A DNA stretch of 58,023 nt from Bacteroidales bacterium UBA7009. GTDB taxonomy: Bacteria; Bacteroidota; Bacteroidia; Bacteroidales; Paludibacteraceae. Below are positions 1 through 7,922 of the stretch, piece by piece. The DNA lies in NCBI GenBank assembly GCA_002449665.1, contig DJXH01000043.1, positions 832 through 58,854 on the forward strand, read 5' to 3'. How positions within the stretch are numbered: the stretch's first letter is position 1; each line of letters begins with the position of its first letter. The notes under the pieces are model-generated. The model was given only the letters and a program-made list of their open reading frames with translations. It searched no databases and was not told where the DNA came from. A program made the position numbers and the translations under genes.

Positions 1-260
1 CGGTTCGGATCGTACTCGATTGTCTTAACAGTAGCGGGTACACCGTCTTTATTGCGTTTGAAGTCAATTACGCGGAATTTCTGCTTGTGTCCGCCGCCGA
101 TATAACGCATGGTCTCTTTACCGTTGTTGTTGCGACCACCCGTTTTTCTTTTGCCGAATACAAGAGACTTCTCCGGTGCGCTTGCGGTAATTGTCTCAAA
201 CGCGCCGATAATCTTGTGTCTTTGCCCCGGTGTAGTGGGTTTTAATTTACGTACAGCCAT
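1..260 (-). CDS. rplB: 50S ribosomal protein L2, N-terminal part (runs off window)
   Basis: The first 86 codons of L2 read leftward from the ATG at 260 and leave the window. The N-terminus MAVRKLKPTTPGQR and the later GGRNNNG and GGHKQKFRVIDF segments are typical of L2, which binds 23S rRNA near the peptidyl-transferase centre. It follows rplW with a 2-nt gap, the normal S10-operon order rplC-rplD-rplW-rplB. The rest of the S10/spc operon should lie to the left of the window. Confidence 0.96.
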   Translation of the reverse strand, partial: MAVRKLKPTTPGQRHKIIGAFETITASAPEKSLVFGKRKTGGRNNNGKETMRYIGGGHKQKFRVIDFKRNKDGVPATVKTIEYDPN

Positions 261-262
261 TT

Positions 263-553
263 TTAGATATTGCTATAAAAATCAATTGTTTCACCTTCTT
301 TCAATGTAACGATAGCCTTTTTGTAAGAGTTGGTCTTACCACGGAGCAAGCCACTTTTGGTCCAACGCTGTTTGAGCTTGGGAGCCACTATGAGTGTATT
401 TACGTCCACTACCTCAACATTGTACATACGCTCTACTTCTTTCTTGATTTCAATCTTGTTGGCAGAGCGTTCTACCATAAAGCCGTAGCGATTTGCTTTT
501 TCGCCGGCAGCGTTCATCTTTTCAGTAACGATAGGTTTGATAATCAATGACAT
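263..553 (-). CDS. rplW: 50S ribosomal protein L23
   Basis: 96 residues, normal length for L23. The N-terminus IIKPIVTEKM and the segment RYGFMVERSANKIEIKKEVE are family signatures. L23 lies at the polypeptide exit and docks trigger factor and SRP. It sits 12 nt after rplD and 2 nt before rplB, so it is co-transcribed and probably translationally coupled. Confidence 0.97.
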   Translation of the reverse strand: MSLIIKPIVTEKMNAAGEKANRYGFMVERSANKIEIKKEVERMYNVEVVDVNTLIVAPKLKQRWTKSGLLRGKTNSYKKAIVTLKEGETIDFYSNI

Positions 554-565
554 AACTTTACCTCC

Positions 566-1195
566 TTATGCGTTAAATGTTTGTTCAATTGCTTTTACGG
601 CATCCTCAACGAGAACAACCATATTAGCGTTCATTACTGCATAGGTGTTCAGTTCGCCTGCTGTCATAACGCGGGTACGCTGAATGTTGCGAGCCGATTT
701 GAGAACTTCCTGATTACCTTCTGCCAAGACGAACAGCACTTTCTTACCCTCTACGTTAAGGTTCTTCATAACCTCAATCATAGCCTTGGTCTTCGGAGCA
801 TCGAATTTCAGAGCATCAAGTACGATAATCTGATCTTGTTTAGCGCGAAGACTCAGTGCGCTACGACGTGCAAGCTGTTTAACCTTGCGGTTGAGCTTGA
901 AACTATAGTCGCGGGGAACGGGACCAAAGATGGTACCACCACCTACGCGAACCGGAGATTTCAAATCGCCCGGACGTGCGCCGCCGCCGCCTTTCTGGCG
1001 ACCGAGTTTGCGGGTTGAGTGTGCGTTTTCGCTACGTTGTTTAGCCTTTGCCGTACCCTGACGGTTGTTGGCGAGATACTGCTTAACGTCCAAATAAATA
1101 GCGTGGTCGTTAGGCTCAATTGCGAAGATAGCATCGCTGAGCACTACCTTCTTTCCGGTATCCTGACCGGCCATATTCTTAATACTAAGTTCCAT
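566..1195 (-). CDS. rplD: 50S ribosomal protein L4
   Basis: 209 residues, the full length of bacterial L4. The conserved basic loop with TRKLGRQKGGGGARPGD is around residues 60-80, followed by GGGTIFGPVPRDYSFKLN. L4 lines the exit tunnel. In enterobacteria L4 represses its own S10 operon through the leader; whether that holds here is unknown, but the rplC transcript does have a long structured leader. Gap of 5 nt from rplC. Confidence 0.97.
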   Translation of the reverse strand: MELSIKNMAGQDTGKKVVLSDAIFAIEPNDHAIYLDVKQYLANNRQGTAKAKQRSENAHSTRKLGRQKGGGGARPGDLKSPVRVGGGTIFGPVPRDYSFKLNRKVKQLARRSALSLRAKQDQIIVLDALKFDAPKTKAMIEVMKNLNVEGKKVLFVLAEGNQEVLKSARNIQRTRVMTAGELNTYAVMNANMVVLVEDAVKAIEQTFNA

Positions 1196-1200
1196 ACTAC

Positions 1201-1818
1201 TTACTTGTTAATGATTACAATACTGTTTTTAGCACCGGGAATACTGCCTTTTACCATCAGCAGATTATACTCGGGAATTACTTTGAGAACAACGAGGTTC
1301 TGAACCGTTACGCGGTCTTGACCCATGTGACCTGCCATACGTGTACCGGGGAAGATGCGTGAAGGATAAGCACAAGCACCTACCGAACCGGGGGCACGAA
1401 GACGGTCGTCCTGACCGTGAGTCGACTGACCTACGCCGCCGAATCCGTGACGTTTAACAACGCCTTGGAAACCTTTACCTTTGCTGGTACCGATAACGTC
1501 AACGTAACTGTTTTCCTCAAACATATCAACCGTGAGAGTATCACCAAGTTTGAGCTCGCGATCAAAACCGTCAAACTCTGCAAGATGACGCATCGGCTGA
1601 ACGCCTGCGGCTTTGAAATGACCGGCTTCGGCTTTGTTCGTGTGCTTTTCGCCCTTGGGCATAAAACCGATCTGAACAGCCTCATAGCCGTCTTTCTCCA
1701 CCGTCTTCAGTTGCGTTACAACGCAAGGACCAACTTCAATGACGGTGCATGGAACATTCTTACCATCGGCACCGAATACGGAAGTCATTCCGATTTTTTT
1801 ACCTAATAATCCTGACAT
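1201..1818 (-). CDS. rplC: 50S ribosomal protein L3, first gene of this S10-operon fragment
   Basis: 205 residues. The start MSGLLGKKIGMTSVF and the GFGGVGQSTHGQDDRLRAPG segment identify L3, an early assembly protein near the peptidyl-transferase centre. In Bacteroidales rplC normally follows rpsJ (S10) directly. Here no rpsJ is found: 1819-2107 codes for nothing resembling S10, and rplC has its own promoter at 2017-2049. rpsJ probably remained with fusA beyond the right end of the window, which is an inference. Confidence 0.97.
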   Translation of the reverse strand: MSGLLGKKIGMTSVFGADGKNVPCTVIEVGPCVVTQLKTVEKDGYEAVQIGFMPKGEKHTNKAEAGHFKAAGVQPMRHLAEFDGFDRELKLGDTLTVDMFEENSYVDVIGTSKGKGFQGVVKRHGFGGVGQSTHGQDDRLRAPGSVGACAYPSRIFPGTRMAGHMGQDRVTVQNLVVLKVIPEYNLLMVKGSIPGAKNSIVIINK

Positions 1819-2010
1819 TTGTTTTAGTGGATTAAATAATTGTTAGTTATTATTCTCGTTCTCGCCGACGGGTTTCGCATTTGCTTCATAATCTGCTCTT
1901 CACACAAACGAGCTTGCACTTTAATAACGGATTTGCGGGTTAGCGGACATTACTCATACGCTTTCCGTCGGAAACGAAAATGTTTATTTGTTTTTCAAAA
2001 TGCGCTCAAA
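1819..2010 (-). promoter_or_regulatory. Structured 5' leader of the rplC operon, with a small upstream ORF
   Basis: About 190 nt lie between the predicted transcription start (~2010) and rplC, long for this genome. Seen directly: CCGACGG (transcript sense, plus 1965-1971) can pair with CCGTCGG (plus 1865-1871), closing a ~90-nt domain. Inside it AGCG/CGCT can form a smaller hairpin. A 21-codon ORF (1824-1889, MKQMRNPSARTRIITNNYLI then His) stops 5 nt before the rplC start and could couple translation. A ribosomal-protein-binding autoregulatory leader is plausible, but no known Rfam motif was recognised. Confidence 0.45.
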
Positions 2011-2028
2011 AAGCGTGCAAAGGTACGG
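1991..2028 (-). repeat. 38-nt inverted repeat copy 1 (rplC promoter/leader start)
   Basis: Read on the minus strand, this segment matches 56812-56849 on the plus strand at 37 of 38 positions. It covers CCGTACCTTTGC (the -7 element) and the first ~25 transcribed nt, including the small hairpin CGCT-TTTTG-AGCG. The other copy is the rpsL promoter. The pair brackets almost the whole window. Confidence 0.9.
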
Positions 2029-2049
2029 ACTTTTTTTTGATTGAGCAAA
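2017..2049 (-). promoter_or_regulatory. Promoter of the rplC-rplD-rplW-rplB operon
   Basis: On the minus strand, TTTG (2049-2046), a 20-nt spacer, then TACCTTTGC (2025-2017): the Bacteroidetes sigma-ABfr consensus with ideal spacing. Predicted start near 2010. Confidence 0.85.
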
Positions 2050-2107
2050 TTTCTGTACAAAAAATCTGCATTTTACGCGATTTTTACAAAAATAATGCCA
2101 CAATTTG

Positions 2108-2992
2108 TCATTTTTCGACAGCAATTCTCTGTCGCAGCACTTCAAAGAGCATAATACCGGCAGCCACTGAAACGTTAAGGCTCTCAATGGTGCCGTGCAT
2201 CGGGATTTTCACTTTTTTGTTGCACAGCGCAAGCACCTTGTCGCTTATACCTTTTTCCTCGCTTCCCATAACGATGGCGAGCGGTCCGGTAAGGTCGGTG
2301 GCGGTATATGAGTCGGCAGCGTGTTCGGTGGCGGCAGCGATGTCAAGTCCCGAATCGCGCAAGTAGCGCAATGTGTCTTCGAGGTTGTCCACGCGGCAAA
2401 CGGGCAGCGTGTGTAAAGCACCGGCAGAGGTCTTGACGGCATCGCCATTGATAAGCACACTGTTATGAGCCGGAACGACCACGGCATTCACACCTGCACA
2501 GGCACAAGAACGCGCTATGGCTCCAAAATTACGTACATCGGTTATGCTGTCAAGCACCATAACAAGCGGTGTCTCGCCGTTCTCAAACACCTGCTGAACA
2601 ATATCCTCTATGCGGTAAAACTCAACAGGACTTAAGAATGCAATCACTCCCTGGTGGTTCTTGCTTGTCAGTTGGTTAAGTTTTTCCACAGGCACACGCT
2701 GAACAACGGTGAGCAATTGTCCGCGTTCATTTGCTTCTTGCAGTTTGTCGTTGAGTTCGTGAGATAGGGAAGACGACATATCTCGTCTTAATAAAATCTT
2801 CTGCAAATTCTTACCTGCATCTATGGCTTCTATCACGGCACGCATACCGAATATCATTTCGCTCTCTTTGGGACGGCGAACGGGCAAATCAGAAACTTTG
2901 CGTTTATCGGAAACATAACTGCGTTGCGCTGAAAAATCTCTTCTGCCGCCCTTATCTGAAGCGGCAGAAGAAGAAAGGTTTTTGTAAAACAT
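2108..2992 (-). CDS. rlmB: TrmH/SpoU-family RNA 2'-O-methyltransferase, RlmB-like
   Basis: 294 residues. A low-complexity N-terminal extension of about 45 residues precedes the substrate-binding domain (IFGMRAVIEAIDAGK...). The SPOUT catalytic domain follows, with all three motifs: NFGAIARS, GPLAIVMGSEEKGI and IPMHGTIESLNVSVAAGI (trefoil-knot AdoMet site). Bacterial RlmB methylates G2251 of 23S rRNA; other TrmH-family substrates cannot be excluded. It is the last gene of the leftward run, 33 nt after the HprK-like kinase gene. Confidence 0.88.
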   Translation of the reverse strand: MFYKNLSSSAASDKGGRRDFSAQRSYVSDKRKVSDLPVRRPKESEMIFGMRAVIEAIDAGKNLQKILLRRDMSSSLSHELNDKLQEANERGQLLTVVQRVPVEKLNQLTSKNHQGVIAFLSPVEFYRIEDIVQQVFENGETPLVMVLDSITDVRNFGAIARSCACAGVNAVVVPAHNSVLINGDAVKTSAGALHTLPVCRVDNLEDTLRYLRDSGLDIAAATEHAADSYTATDLTGPLAIVMGSEEKGISDKVLALCNKKVKIPMHGTIESLNVSVAAGIMLFEVLRQRIAVEK

Positions 2993-3025
2993 ACAGTTTA
3001 CATATCATTTGGTGCTACGAAAGCA

Positions 3026-3934
3026 CTATTTATTATCTGTTATAGCCTTATAGCATACCTCTGCGGCATCCACATTAGGAAGGCACTCCAATCCGAAGAA
3101 CTTGAACGAGAGTATCATCTGCGATATGGTATCGTATATGGCATCCATCGACGGCGGATTGATTTTCAGTCCGCTTGACGAGGAGAGCATATAGGCATAC
3201 GCCTCGCTGTTAGACAGTACGCGCGCTACATTATGCGGAGCCTGAGAGAGTTTGACTACACCGCCCACTTCAGCCGACTCGTTTTTGTAGCAAGGTGTCT
3301 TGCCGCTCCACGGCGAGCCATAGACACGCATCAGTTTGCGCCCGTTCTCTTCTTCAAGTCTCAATACAGGGTTGTCATCATTAAGCAGCCACGAGCCTTC
3401 AAAAGCCTTGAGCCATTGCTGTGCATGAGTGGATTTACCCGTACCGGACTTGCCGAGGAAAAGGTAACCAAGACCATCTTTTACTACCACTGCGGCATGC
3501 ATCTCAAGCGTATGCAGACCAACTGTAGAGAAGGCATAAAGCAGCATAGCCGCATTGTTGATGGCAAAACGATAGTCGGGCATCTGCTCGAGGACTATAT
3601 ATAGTTGTGCATCGTGAAAATCGGCTGACACCTTTATATATGAAGCAGTTGGTGCATCGGCACGCGGTGCAACGGCGAAGAACCAACCGTCGGCAAGACG
3701 ATAAATCTCAAAGCGAGGCATATCTTCTTCCGATGTGTCGGCAAAAACGAACTGCTTGTCCTTATCCTCGAAAGGCCTATCCACGACACTAAGGTTGAAA
3801 ACCGGCTCAACGCCTTCTGCTTCCTGTTCGTTGATAGCAAACGGCTGATAATTGGTCAGCGGGTCGAGCAACCTGTCGTCAGCCGAGATTGAAAAAACGT
3901 GTCCCGCTACTCTATAATACCTGCTTCCTGCCAT
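3026..3934 (-). CDS. HprK-like P-loop kinase of a PqqD-associated locus
   Basis: 302 residues. A central Walker A GKSGTGKST (about residues 159-167) sits in FLGKSGTGKSTHAQQW, followed by LLNDDNPVL (Walker-B-like) and YGSPWSGKTP, as in the small serine-kinase/HPr-kinase C-terminal fold. The N-terminal ~130 residues match no domain I know. Family knowledge: such kinases travel with PqqD and S26-like proteins in Bacteroidota and, in RiPP clusters elsewhere, can phosphorylate peptides. The substrate here is unknown. Its start overlaps the end of the PqqD gene by 28 nt, so translation is coupled. Confidence 0.7.
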   Translation of the reverse strand: MAGSRYYRVAGHVFSISADDRLLDPLTNYQPFAINEQEAEGVEPVFNLSVVDRPFEDKDKQFVFADTSEEDMPRFEIYRLADGWFFAVAPRADAPTASYIKVSADFHDAQLYIVLEQMPDYRFAINNAAMLLYAFSTVGLHTLEMHAAVVVKDGLGYLFLGKSGTGKSTHAQQWLKAFEGSWLLNDDNPVLRLEEENGRKLMRVYGSPWSGKTPCYKNESAEVGGVVKLSQAPHNVARVLSNSEAYAYMLSSSSGLKINPPSMDAIYDTISQMILSFKFFGLECLPNVDAAEVCYKAITDNK

Positions 3935-4176
3935 GTCTCGATAGTGCTTTTAGCATCTGTGAGTGCTTGTTCATAACTAACCTCATACTCATCTGTCAGG
4001 AGTTGTGCCATTGTCCCTGCATCAAAATCCGGCAGTTTTTCCACCTCGCGCCACAGATAAGCAGCGGTCTGATTCATTGTAATCATCTTGTTGAAATTAA
4101 CCTGCTCTACACTCTCGCCTACGAGAATAAACTCGTCACCCAAAGCACGCAGACGAAATCCTGTTTTTGCTTTCAT
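3907..4176 (-). CDS. PqqD-family peptide-binding protein
   Basis: 89 residues with the PqqD/RRE winged-helix pattern: FRLRALGDEFILVG, then NFNKMITMNQTAAYLWREVE, then a C-terminal helix ending WQEAGIIE. PqqD proteins bind the leader of a precursor peptide and present it to a modifying enzyme, usually a radical SAM protein. No radical SAM gene is present nearby; the only partners are an S26-like peptidase (26 nt upstream) and an HprK-like kinase (overlapping downstream). Confidence 0.8.
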   Translation of the reverse strand: MKAKTGFRLRALGDEFILVGESVEQVNFNKMITMNQTAAYLWREVEKLPDFDAGTMAQLLTDEYEVSYEQALTDAKSTIETWQEAGIIE

Positions 4177-4202
4177 AGTAATTGCTTGTTTATTTTAGTA
4201 TC

Positions 4203-4682
4203 TTAATGTTTTTTCCATTTGAGCGGCATCAGTGTCTTATATATAAATATGTGCCTGTATAGTTTGAGCCACAGACTTCTCGGTCGGCACAACCAACGCC
4301 AGACCCATCCGTTTCGAGGCGTTACACGTCTGCCGTCGGGCTTGATAATAGTCTCCACCGTACCGAGTATATCCTCGCGAGTGCAATACTCATACCCGCG
4401 TAGGTTGCCGTCTCCTTGCATGGTTATATCATTGCCTTTTACTCTTATCACGCGATGCAGCACATAGATGACTTGTGCGTTGTTTGCCTTAAAAGGTATA
4501 GCGGCAAGGCACATATCACCGACCTTAACTTTATTTTTTAGCCGCAGCACCACTGTATCTGTGCCGCCCTCTATGAATGGGCGCATACTGTTGCCTGTGG
4601 GGGTAAAACGAACCTGCTTGCCTTCACGGAGCAGTGCCGCCATCTGCGGGATAAGGATATGGTTGTCAACAACGTGCGGCAT
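4203..4682 (-). CDS. S24/S26 signal-peptidase-like protein
   Basis: 159 residues. RFTPTGNSMRPFIEGG (about residues 24-39) carries the catalytic-serine motif (G/N)SM(R/x)P of S24/S26 peptidases, and HRVI plus GDGN fit the second strand region. The expected lysine of the Ser-Lys dyad would lie between these (for example in IPFKANN), but I cannot assign it. The C-terminus (WLCRPRSLWLKLYRHIFI...) is basic-hydrophobic and could associate with the membrane. It starts 1 nt after the CoA-transferase stop, so it is in the same operon. Confidence 0.7.
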   Translation of the reverse strand: MPHVVDNHILIPQMAALLREGKQVRFTPTGNSMRPFIEGGTDTVVLRLKNKVKVGDMCLAAIPFKANNAQVIYVLHRVIRVKGNDITMQGDGNLRGYEYCTREDILGTVETIIKPDGRRVTPRNGWVWRWLCRPRSLWLKLYRHIFIYKTLMPLKWKKH

Positions 4683-4683
4683 A

Positions 4684-5988
4684 TTACTTGAGCCTCAAAA
4701 ATCCTATTCCGAAGCGGCGTACAGCCTCTCTTTCAAGCTCTTCCCTTACACTCGGGTCGGCAATGGCTATCAGTGCTTTAGCACGGTCGGCAAGAGGCAG
4801 ACCACGAAGGTTGGCTATACCGTGTTCGGTAACGATATAATTGGCTTGGAAGCGTGTTGTTACCACACCTGCTCCCGTAGCAAGATGCGACACGATCTTC
4901 GACTGTCCTTTGGCTGTCATACTCGTCAGAGCAAGGAAACACTTACCGCCTTCACTCTGCGAAGCGCCATAGAAGAAATCGTGCTGACCGCCCACACCCG
5001 ATATAACCGTCTCGCCTATGGAGTCGGCACAAATTTGACCGGTCAGGTCAACTTCTATAGCGGAGTTGATAGACATCACCTTCGGGTTCTGACGGATTAT
5101 TTGCGGGTCATTAGTGTAAGCAACATCGTGTATCTCTACGTCCTTGTTATAGTCAAGATAGTCGTAGAGTCGTTGCGAACCGAGTACGAGCGAACCCACA
5201 GACTTACCCGGTAGGATTTTCTTCAGCGAATTGTCTATCACGCCTTTTTCTATAAGCGGCAGCACGCCGTCGGTCATAGCCTCTGTATGCAGACCGAGAT
5301 GTTTATGGTCTTGGAGTGCGTTAATGACAGCATTAGGTATTCCGCCCACTCCTATCTGCAACGTGGCTCCATCGGGAATCTCGGCGGCAATATAATTACC
5401 TATACGTGTTTCCACATCTGTAGGCATAGGTGTCGGCACCTCTATCAGCGGTTCGTCTATACGGCATACGGCAGCAAGGCGAGAGACGTGGATCTTGGCA
5501 GGACCCTGTGTATGAGGTACATACTTGTTCATCTGTGCTATCACCACACGTGCGCACTCGCAGCCTGAATAAGCAAGGTCGGCGGATATACCGAACGAGC
5601 AATAGCCGTCCTCATCCGGCGTTGAGACCTGAAGCATCATCACATCGCAACCGAGAGTACCATTGCGGAACAGCCCGGGAACTTCACCGAGGAAGACGGG
5701 TATAGTGTCAGCCGTCCCATCACGCATAGCCTGACGGAGGTAATTGGGGACGAAGATACTGAGTGCACGGAAAGAGTCAATATACTCTTTTTTGGCGTAT
5801 GGTGCGCCTTCAGGGTGTATGGCAAAGCCGGAGATGAACTTAACGTCTCTCAACTCTGCAGCACGCTCCGTCACGGCTTTAAGCAGAGCCATAGGAACGG
5901 AGGTGGAACCTTGCACCACTATGGTATCGCCGGAACGCACAAGGCGTACGGCTTCGGCGGGAGTAACGAACTTAATATCGGTATTCAT
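4684..5988 (-). CDS. Acetyl-CoA hydrolase/CoA-transferase family protein
   Basis: 434 residues, the usual length for the Cat1/Cat2/4-hydroxybutyrate CoA-transferase family. Visible motifs are LQIGVGGIPNAV (CoA-binding loop) and LHTEAMTDG, with the family's active-site Glu at about residue 237. These enzymes move CoA between a carboxylic acid and acetyl-CoA via a glutamyl-CoA intermediate. Next to iorAB and an aminotransferase it could release aryl acids from arylacetyl-CoA and conserve the thioester; that role is inferred. Its start overlaps the aminotransferase stop by 4 nt (ATGA). Confidence 0.88.
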   Translation of the reverse strand: MNTDIKFVTPAEAVRLVRSGDTIVVQGSTSVPMALLKAVTERAAELRDVKFISGFAIHPEGAPYAKKEYIDSFRALSIFVPNYLRQAMRDGTADTIPVFLGEVPGLFRNGTLGCDVMMLQVSTPDEDGYCSFGISADLAYSGCECARVVIAQMNKYVPHTQGPAKIHVSRLAAVCRIDEPLIEVPTPMPTDVETRIGNYIAAEIPDGATLQIGVGGIPNAVINALQDHKHLGLHTEAMTDGVLPLIEKGVIDNSLKKILPGKSVGSLVLGSQRLYDYLDYNKDVEIHDVAYTNDPQIIRQNPKVMSINSAIEVDLTGQICADSIGETVISGVGGQHDFFYGASQSEGGKCFLALTSMTAKGQSKIVSHLATGAGVVTTRFQANYIVTEHGIANLRGLPLADRAKALIAIADPSVREELEREAVRRFGIGFLRLK

Positions 5989-7316
5989 TTTTTGCCGTAA
6001 TCTTTGTTAAACAATGTCAAGCGTTTATCAAGTTCCGCATACTGGTCTTCGCGTATGGCACTGGCACAACCGCGCAGTCCTTCGCGTGCCGCACCGGTAG
6101 GCGCAAGAGTGATAGCGGACACTCCGTAGTAGATGAGTTTGTTTATCAGTTGTTCACCCGTCCAGTCCTTGTAGCCGAAAGTAAAGAAGAAGCCGTTGCC
6201 CACCTCCTTGTTATCGGCATCTTTGTCATATACTATATGGAAACCGTTGCGGGTCATTATCTCTTTTATGGCAGCAGCACGGCGTTCATACTCACGCGTA
6301 TGACTGACAAAATCAAGTTGCCCGAGACAGGCTGCCTTGAACATCGCCGCCATAGCGAACTGCACTGAGTGGGTAACACCGGAAGACAGACTGTAGAGTA
6401 TGATATACACAAAGTTACGAAGGAACTGCCCATCGTTGTCGTAACGCTTACCAAGCGATTCGAAGCAGCGGTGTGCAAGAGCCGGATTGATAGCGATTAT
6501 GGCACCGCGCTGACCTGCGTAGGAGAAAATCTTGGACGAAGAAATCATGTGTACGCAGTCGTTGGTATATCTGCCGACAGACGGCTGATACGGCGGTTCG
6601 TAAGGTTTGCCGCGTCCCTTGTCACGGAAGTCCATATTGAGATATGCGAGGTCTTCTATTACGAGTACGTTGTACTTGGTAGCAAGACGACCGATTATCT
6701 CCAATTCTCTTTCAGTCAAGCACATCCACGATGGGTTATTCGGATTGGAGAAAAGCATTGCCGCAATCCTGCCGGTCTTAAAATGTTTTTCCAGTTCTTC
6801 GGCAAGAGCCTCGCCCCTGAACTTAGCGACATCAAAGCAGTCCACCCTTACACCAATGACTTTACATTGCTGTTTCTGAACGGGGAAACAAGGGTCAATG
6901 AAAAGAACCGTATCGCGTTTTTCGTCAATCTGCGACATAGTAAGGTTCAAAGCAAAAGCCCCTTGCATAGAGCCGACGGTAGGTACTATACAATCATCGG
7001 GTATATCCAGACCGACAAAAGCCTTGACGAACTCCGACCCCCAGTGTTTGAGTTCGGGAATACCCGTTATCACGGGATACTTGGCACCATAGCCTTGCAG
7101 CAGAGCCTGATGTTCGGCTTCTATACCTATTTTCTCCGACGGCAGTCCGGGTTCACCGAGTTCCATGTGTACAAACTCCTCACCCGTGGCACGTTCTATG
7201 TCTTTTACCACACCTACGAGTTGGCGGATGGAAGCCGCGCCGAGTTCGTGGGCATTGCGCAAGCCGAAGTCGATACATATATTATCGACCGTCTGTTTAT
7301 TCAGCGGGAAAGCCAT
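5985..7316 (-). CDS. PLP-dependent class I/II aminotransferase
   Basis: 443 residues. NPNNPSW binds the substrate carboxylate and PLP, VIEDLAYLNMDF carries the PLP-ring Asp/Tyr, and SSSKIFSYAGQRGAI holds the Schiff-base Lys. The fold fits aromatic/aspartate-type aminotransferases. Between iorB and the CoA-transferase it probably makes 2-oxo acids from (aromatic) amino acids for IorAB, an inference from context. The substrate is not readable from sequence. Confidence 0.87.
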   Translation of the reverse strand: MAFPLNKQTVDNICIDFGLRNAHELGAASIRQLVGVVKDIERATGEEFVHMELGEPGLPSEKIGIEAEHQALLQGYGAKYPVITGIPELKHWGSEFVKAFVGLDIPDDCIVPTVGSMQGAFALNLTMSQIDEKRDTVLFIDPCFPVQKQQCKVIGVRVDCFDVAKFRGEALAEELEKHFKTGRIAAMLFSNPNNPSWMCLTERELEIIGRLATKYNVLVIEDLAYLNMDFRDKGRGKPYEPPYQPSVGRYTNDCVHMISSSKIFSYAGQRGAIIAINPALAHRCFESLGKRYDNDGQFLRNFVYIILYSLSSGVTHSVQFAMAAMFKAACLGQLDFVSHTREYERRAAAIKEIMTRNGFHIVYDKDADNKEVGNGFFFTFGYKDWTGEQLINKLIYYGVSAITLAPTGAAREGLRGCASAIREDQYAELDKRLTLFNKDYGKK

Positions 7317-7322
7317 AGTCGT

Positions 7323-7901
7323 TTATTTTTTAGATGCTTTATACCCTGCTTCCACAGCCGCAACGTTGGTTGCCACTACCGCTTCACCCTTGCGGGCAAA
7401 CACGCGCTGAACGCCTGCTATCATCTTGTCGTGGTCGATACCGAGCATAGGTATGGCAGCACCGAGCAGAACCATATTGGCAGCCTGCGAGGGCGCACCT
7501 GCCTCCTTGGCAAGAGCCTCCACGTCAAGCAAGACATTATTGGCGTGAGCGGTAATATGCTTAATCACCTCATTTATATCAGGATAGTCAGGGATATTGA
7601 CAAAAGGGACAGACGAGGTAACGATCCAACCTTCGGGCTTGAGATACTGCACATAACGCAGAGCCTCCATAGGCTCAAGCGAGATGATGATGTCGGCTTG
7701 ACCTTTCTCTATAAGGTCGCTCATTATAGGCTCCGAAGACAAACGCAGGTTACTTTGCACATCGCCGCCGCGCTGACTCATTCCGTGCACTTCGGCTTGC
7801 TTGAGATAAAGACCTTCGGCGAGAGCAGCCTCACCTATGACAGTGGCGATAGAAAGAATACCTTGTCCTCCCACGCCTGCAAGTATAATATTCTTTTTCA
7901 T
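7323..7901 (-). CDS. iorB: Indolepyruvate:ferredoxin oxidoreductase, beta subunit
   Basis: 192 residues. The N-terminus IILAGVGGQGILSIATVIGE and EVHGMSQRGGDVQSNLR are hallmark segments of the gamma-type pyruvate:ferredoxin oxidoreductase domain found in IorB. With IorA it oxidatively decarboxylates aryl-pyruvates to aryl-acetyl-CoA, reducing ferredoxin. It lies 21 nt after iorA and 6 nt before the aminotransferase, in one operon. Confidence 0.93.
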   Translation of the reverse strand: MKKNIILAGVGGQGILSIATVIGEAALAEGLYLKQAEVHGMSQRGGDVQSNLRLSSEPIMSDLIEKGQADIIISLEPMEALRYVQYLKPEGWIVTSSVPFVNIPDYPDINEVIKHITAHANNVLLDVEALAKEAGAPSQAANMVLLGAAIPMLGIDHDKMIAGVQRVFARKGEAVVATNVAAVEAGYKASKK

Positions 7902-7922
7902 AACGATTGTCTATTTAAGGGT

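Noticed and set aside
1840..2107. Possible rpsJ (S10) before rplC
   Set aside because: No frame in this interval shows S10 motifs; it is leader and promoter.
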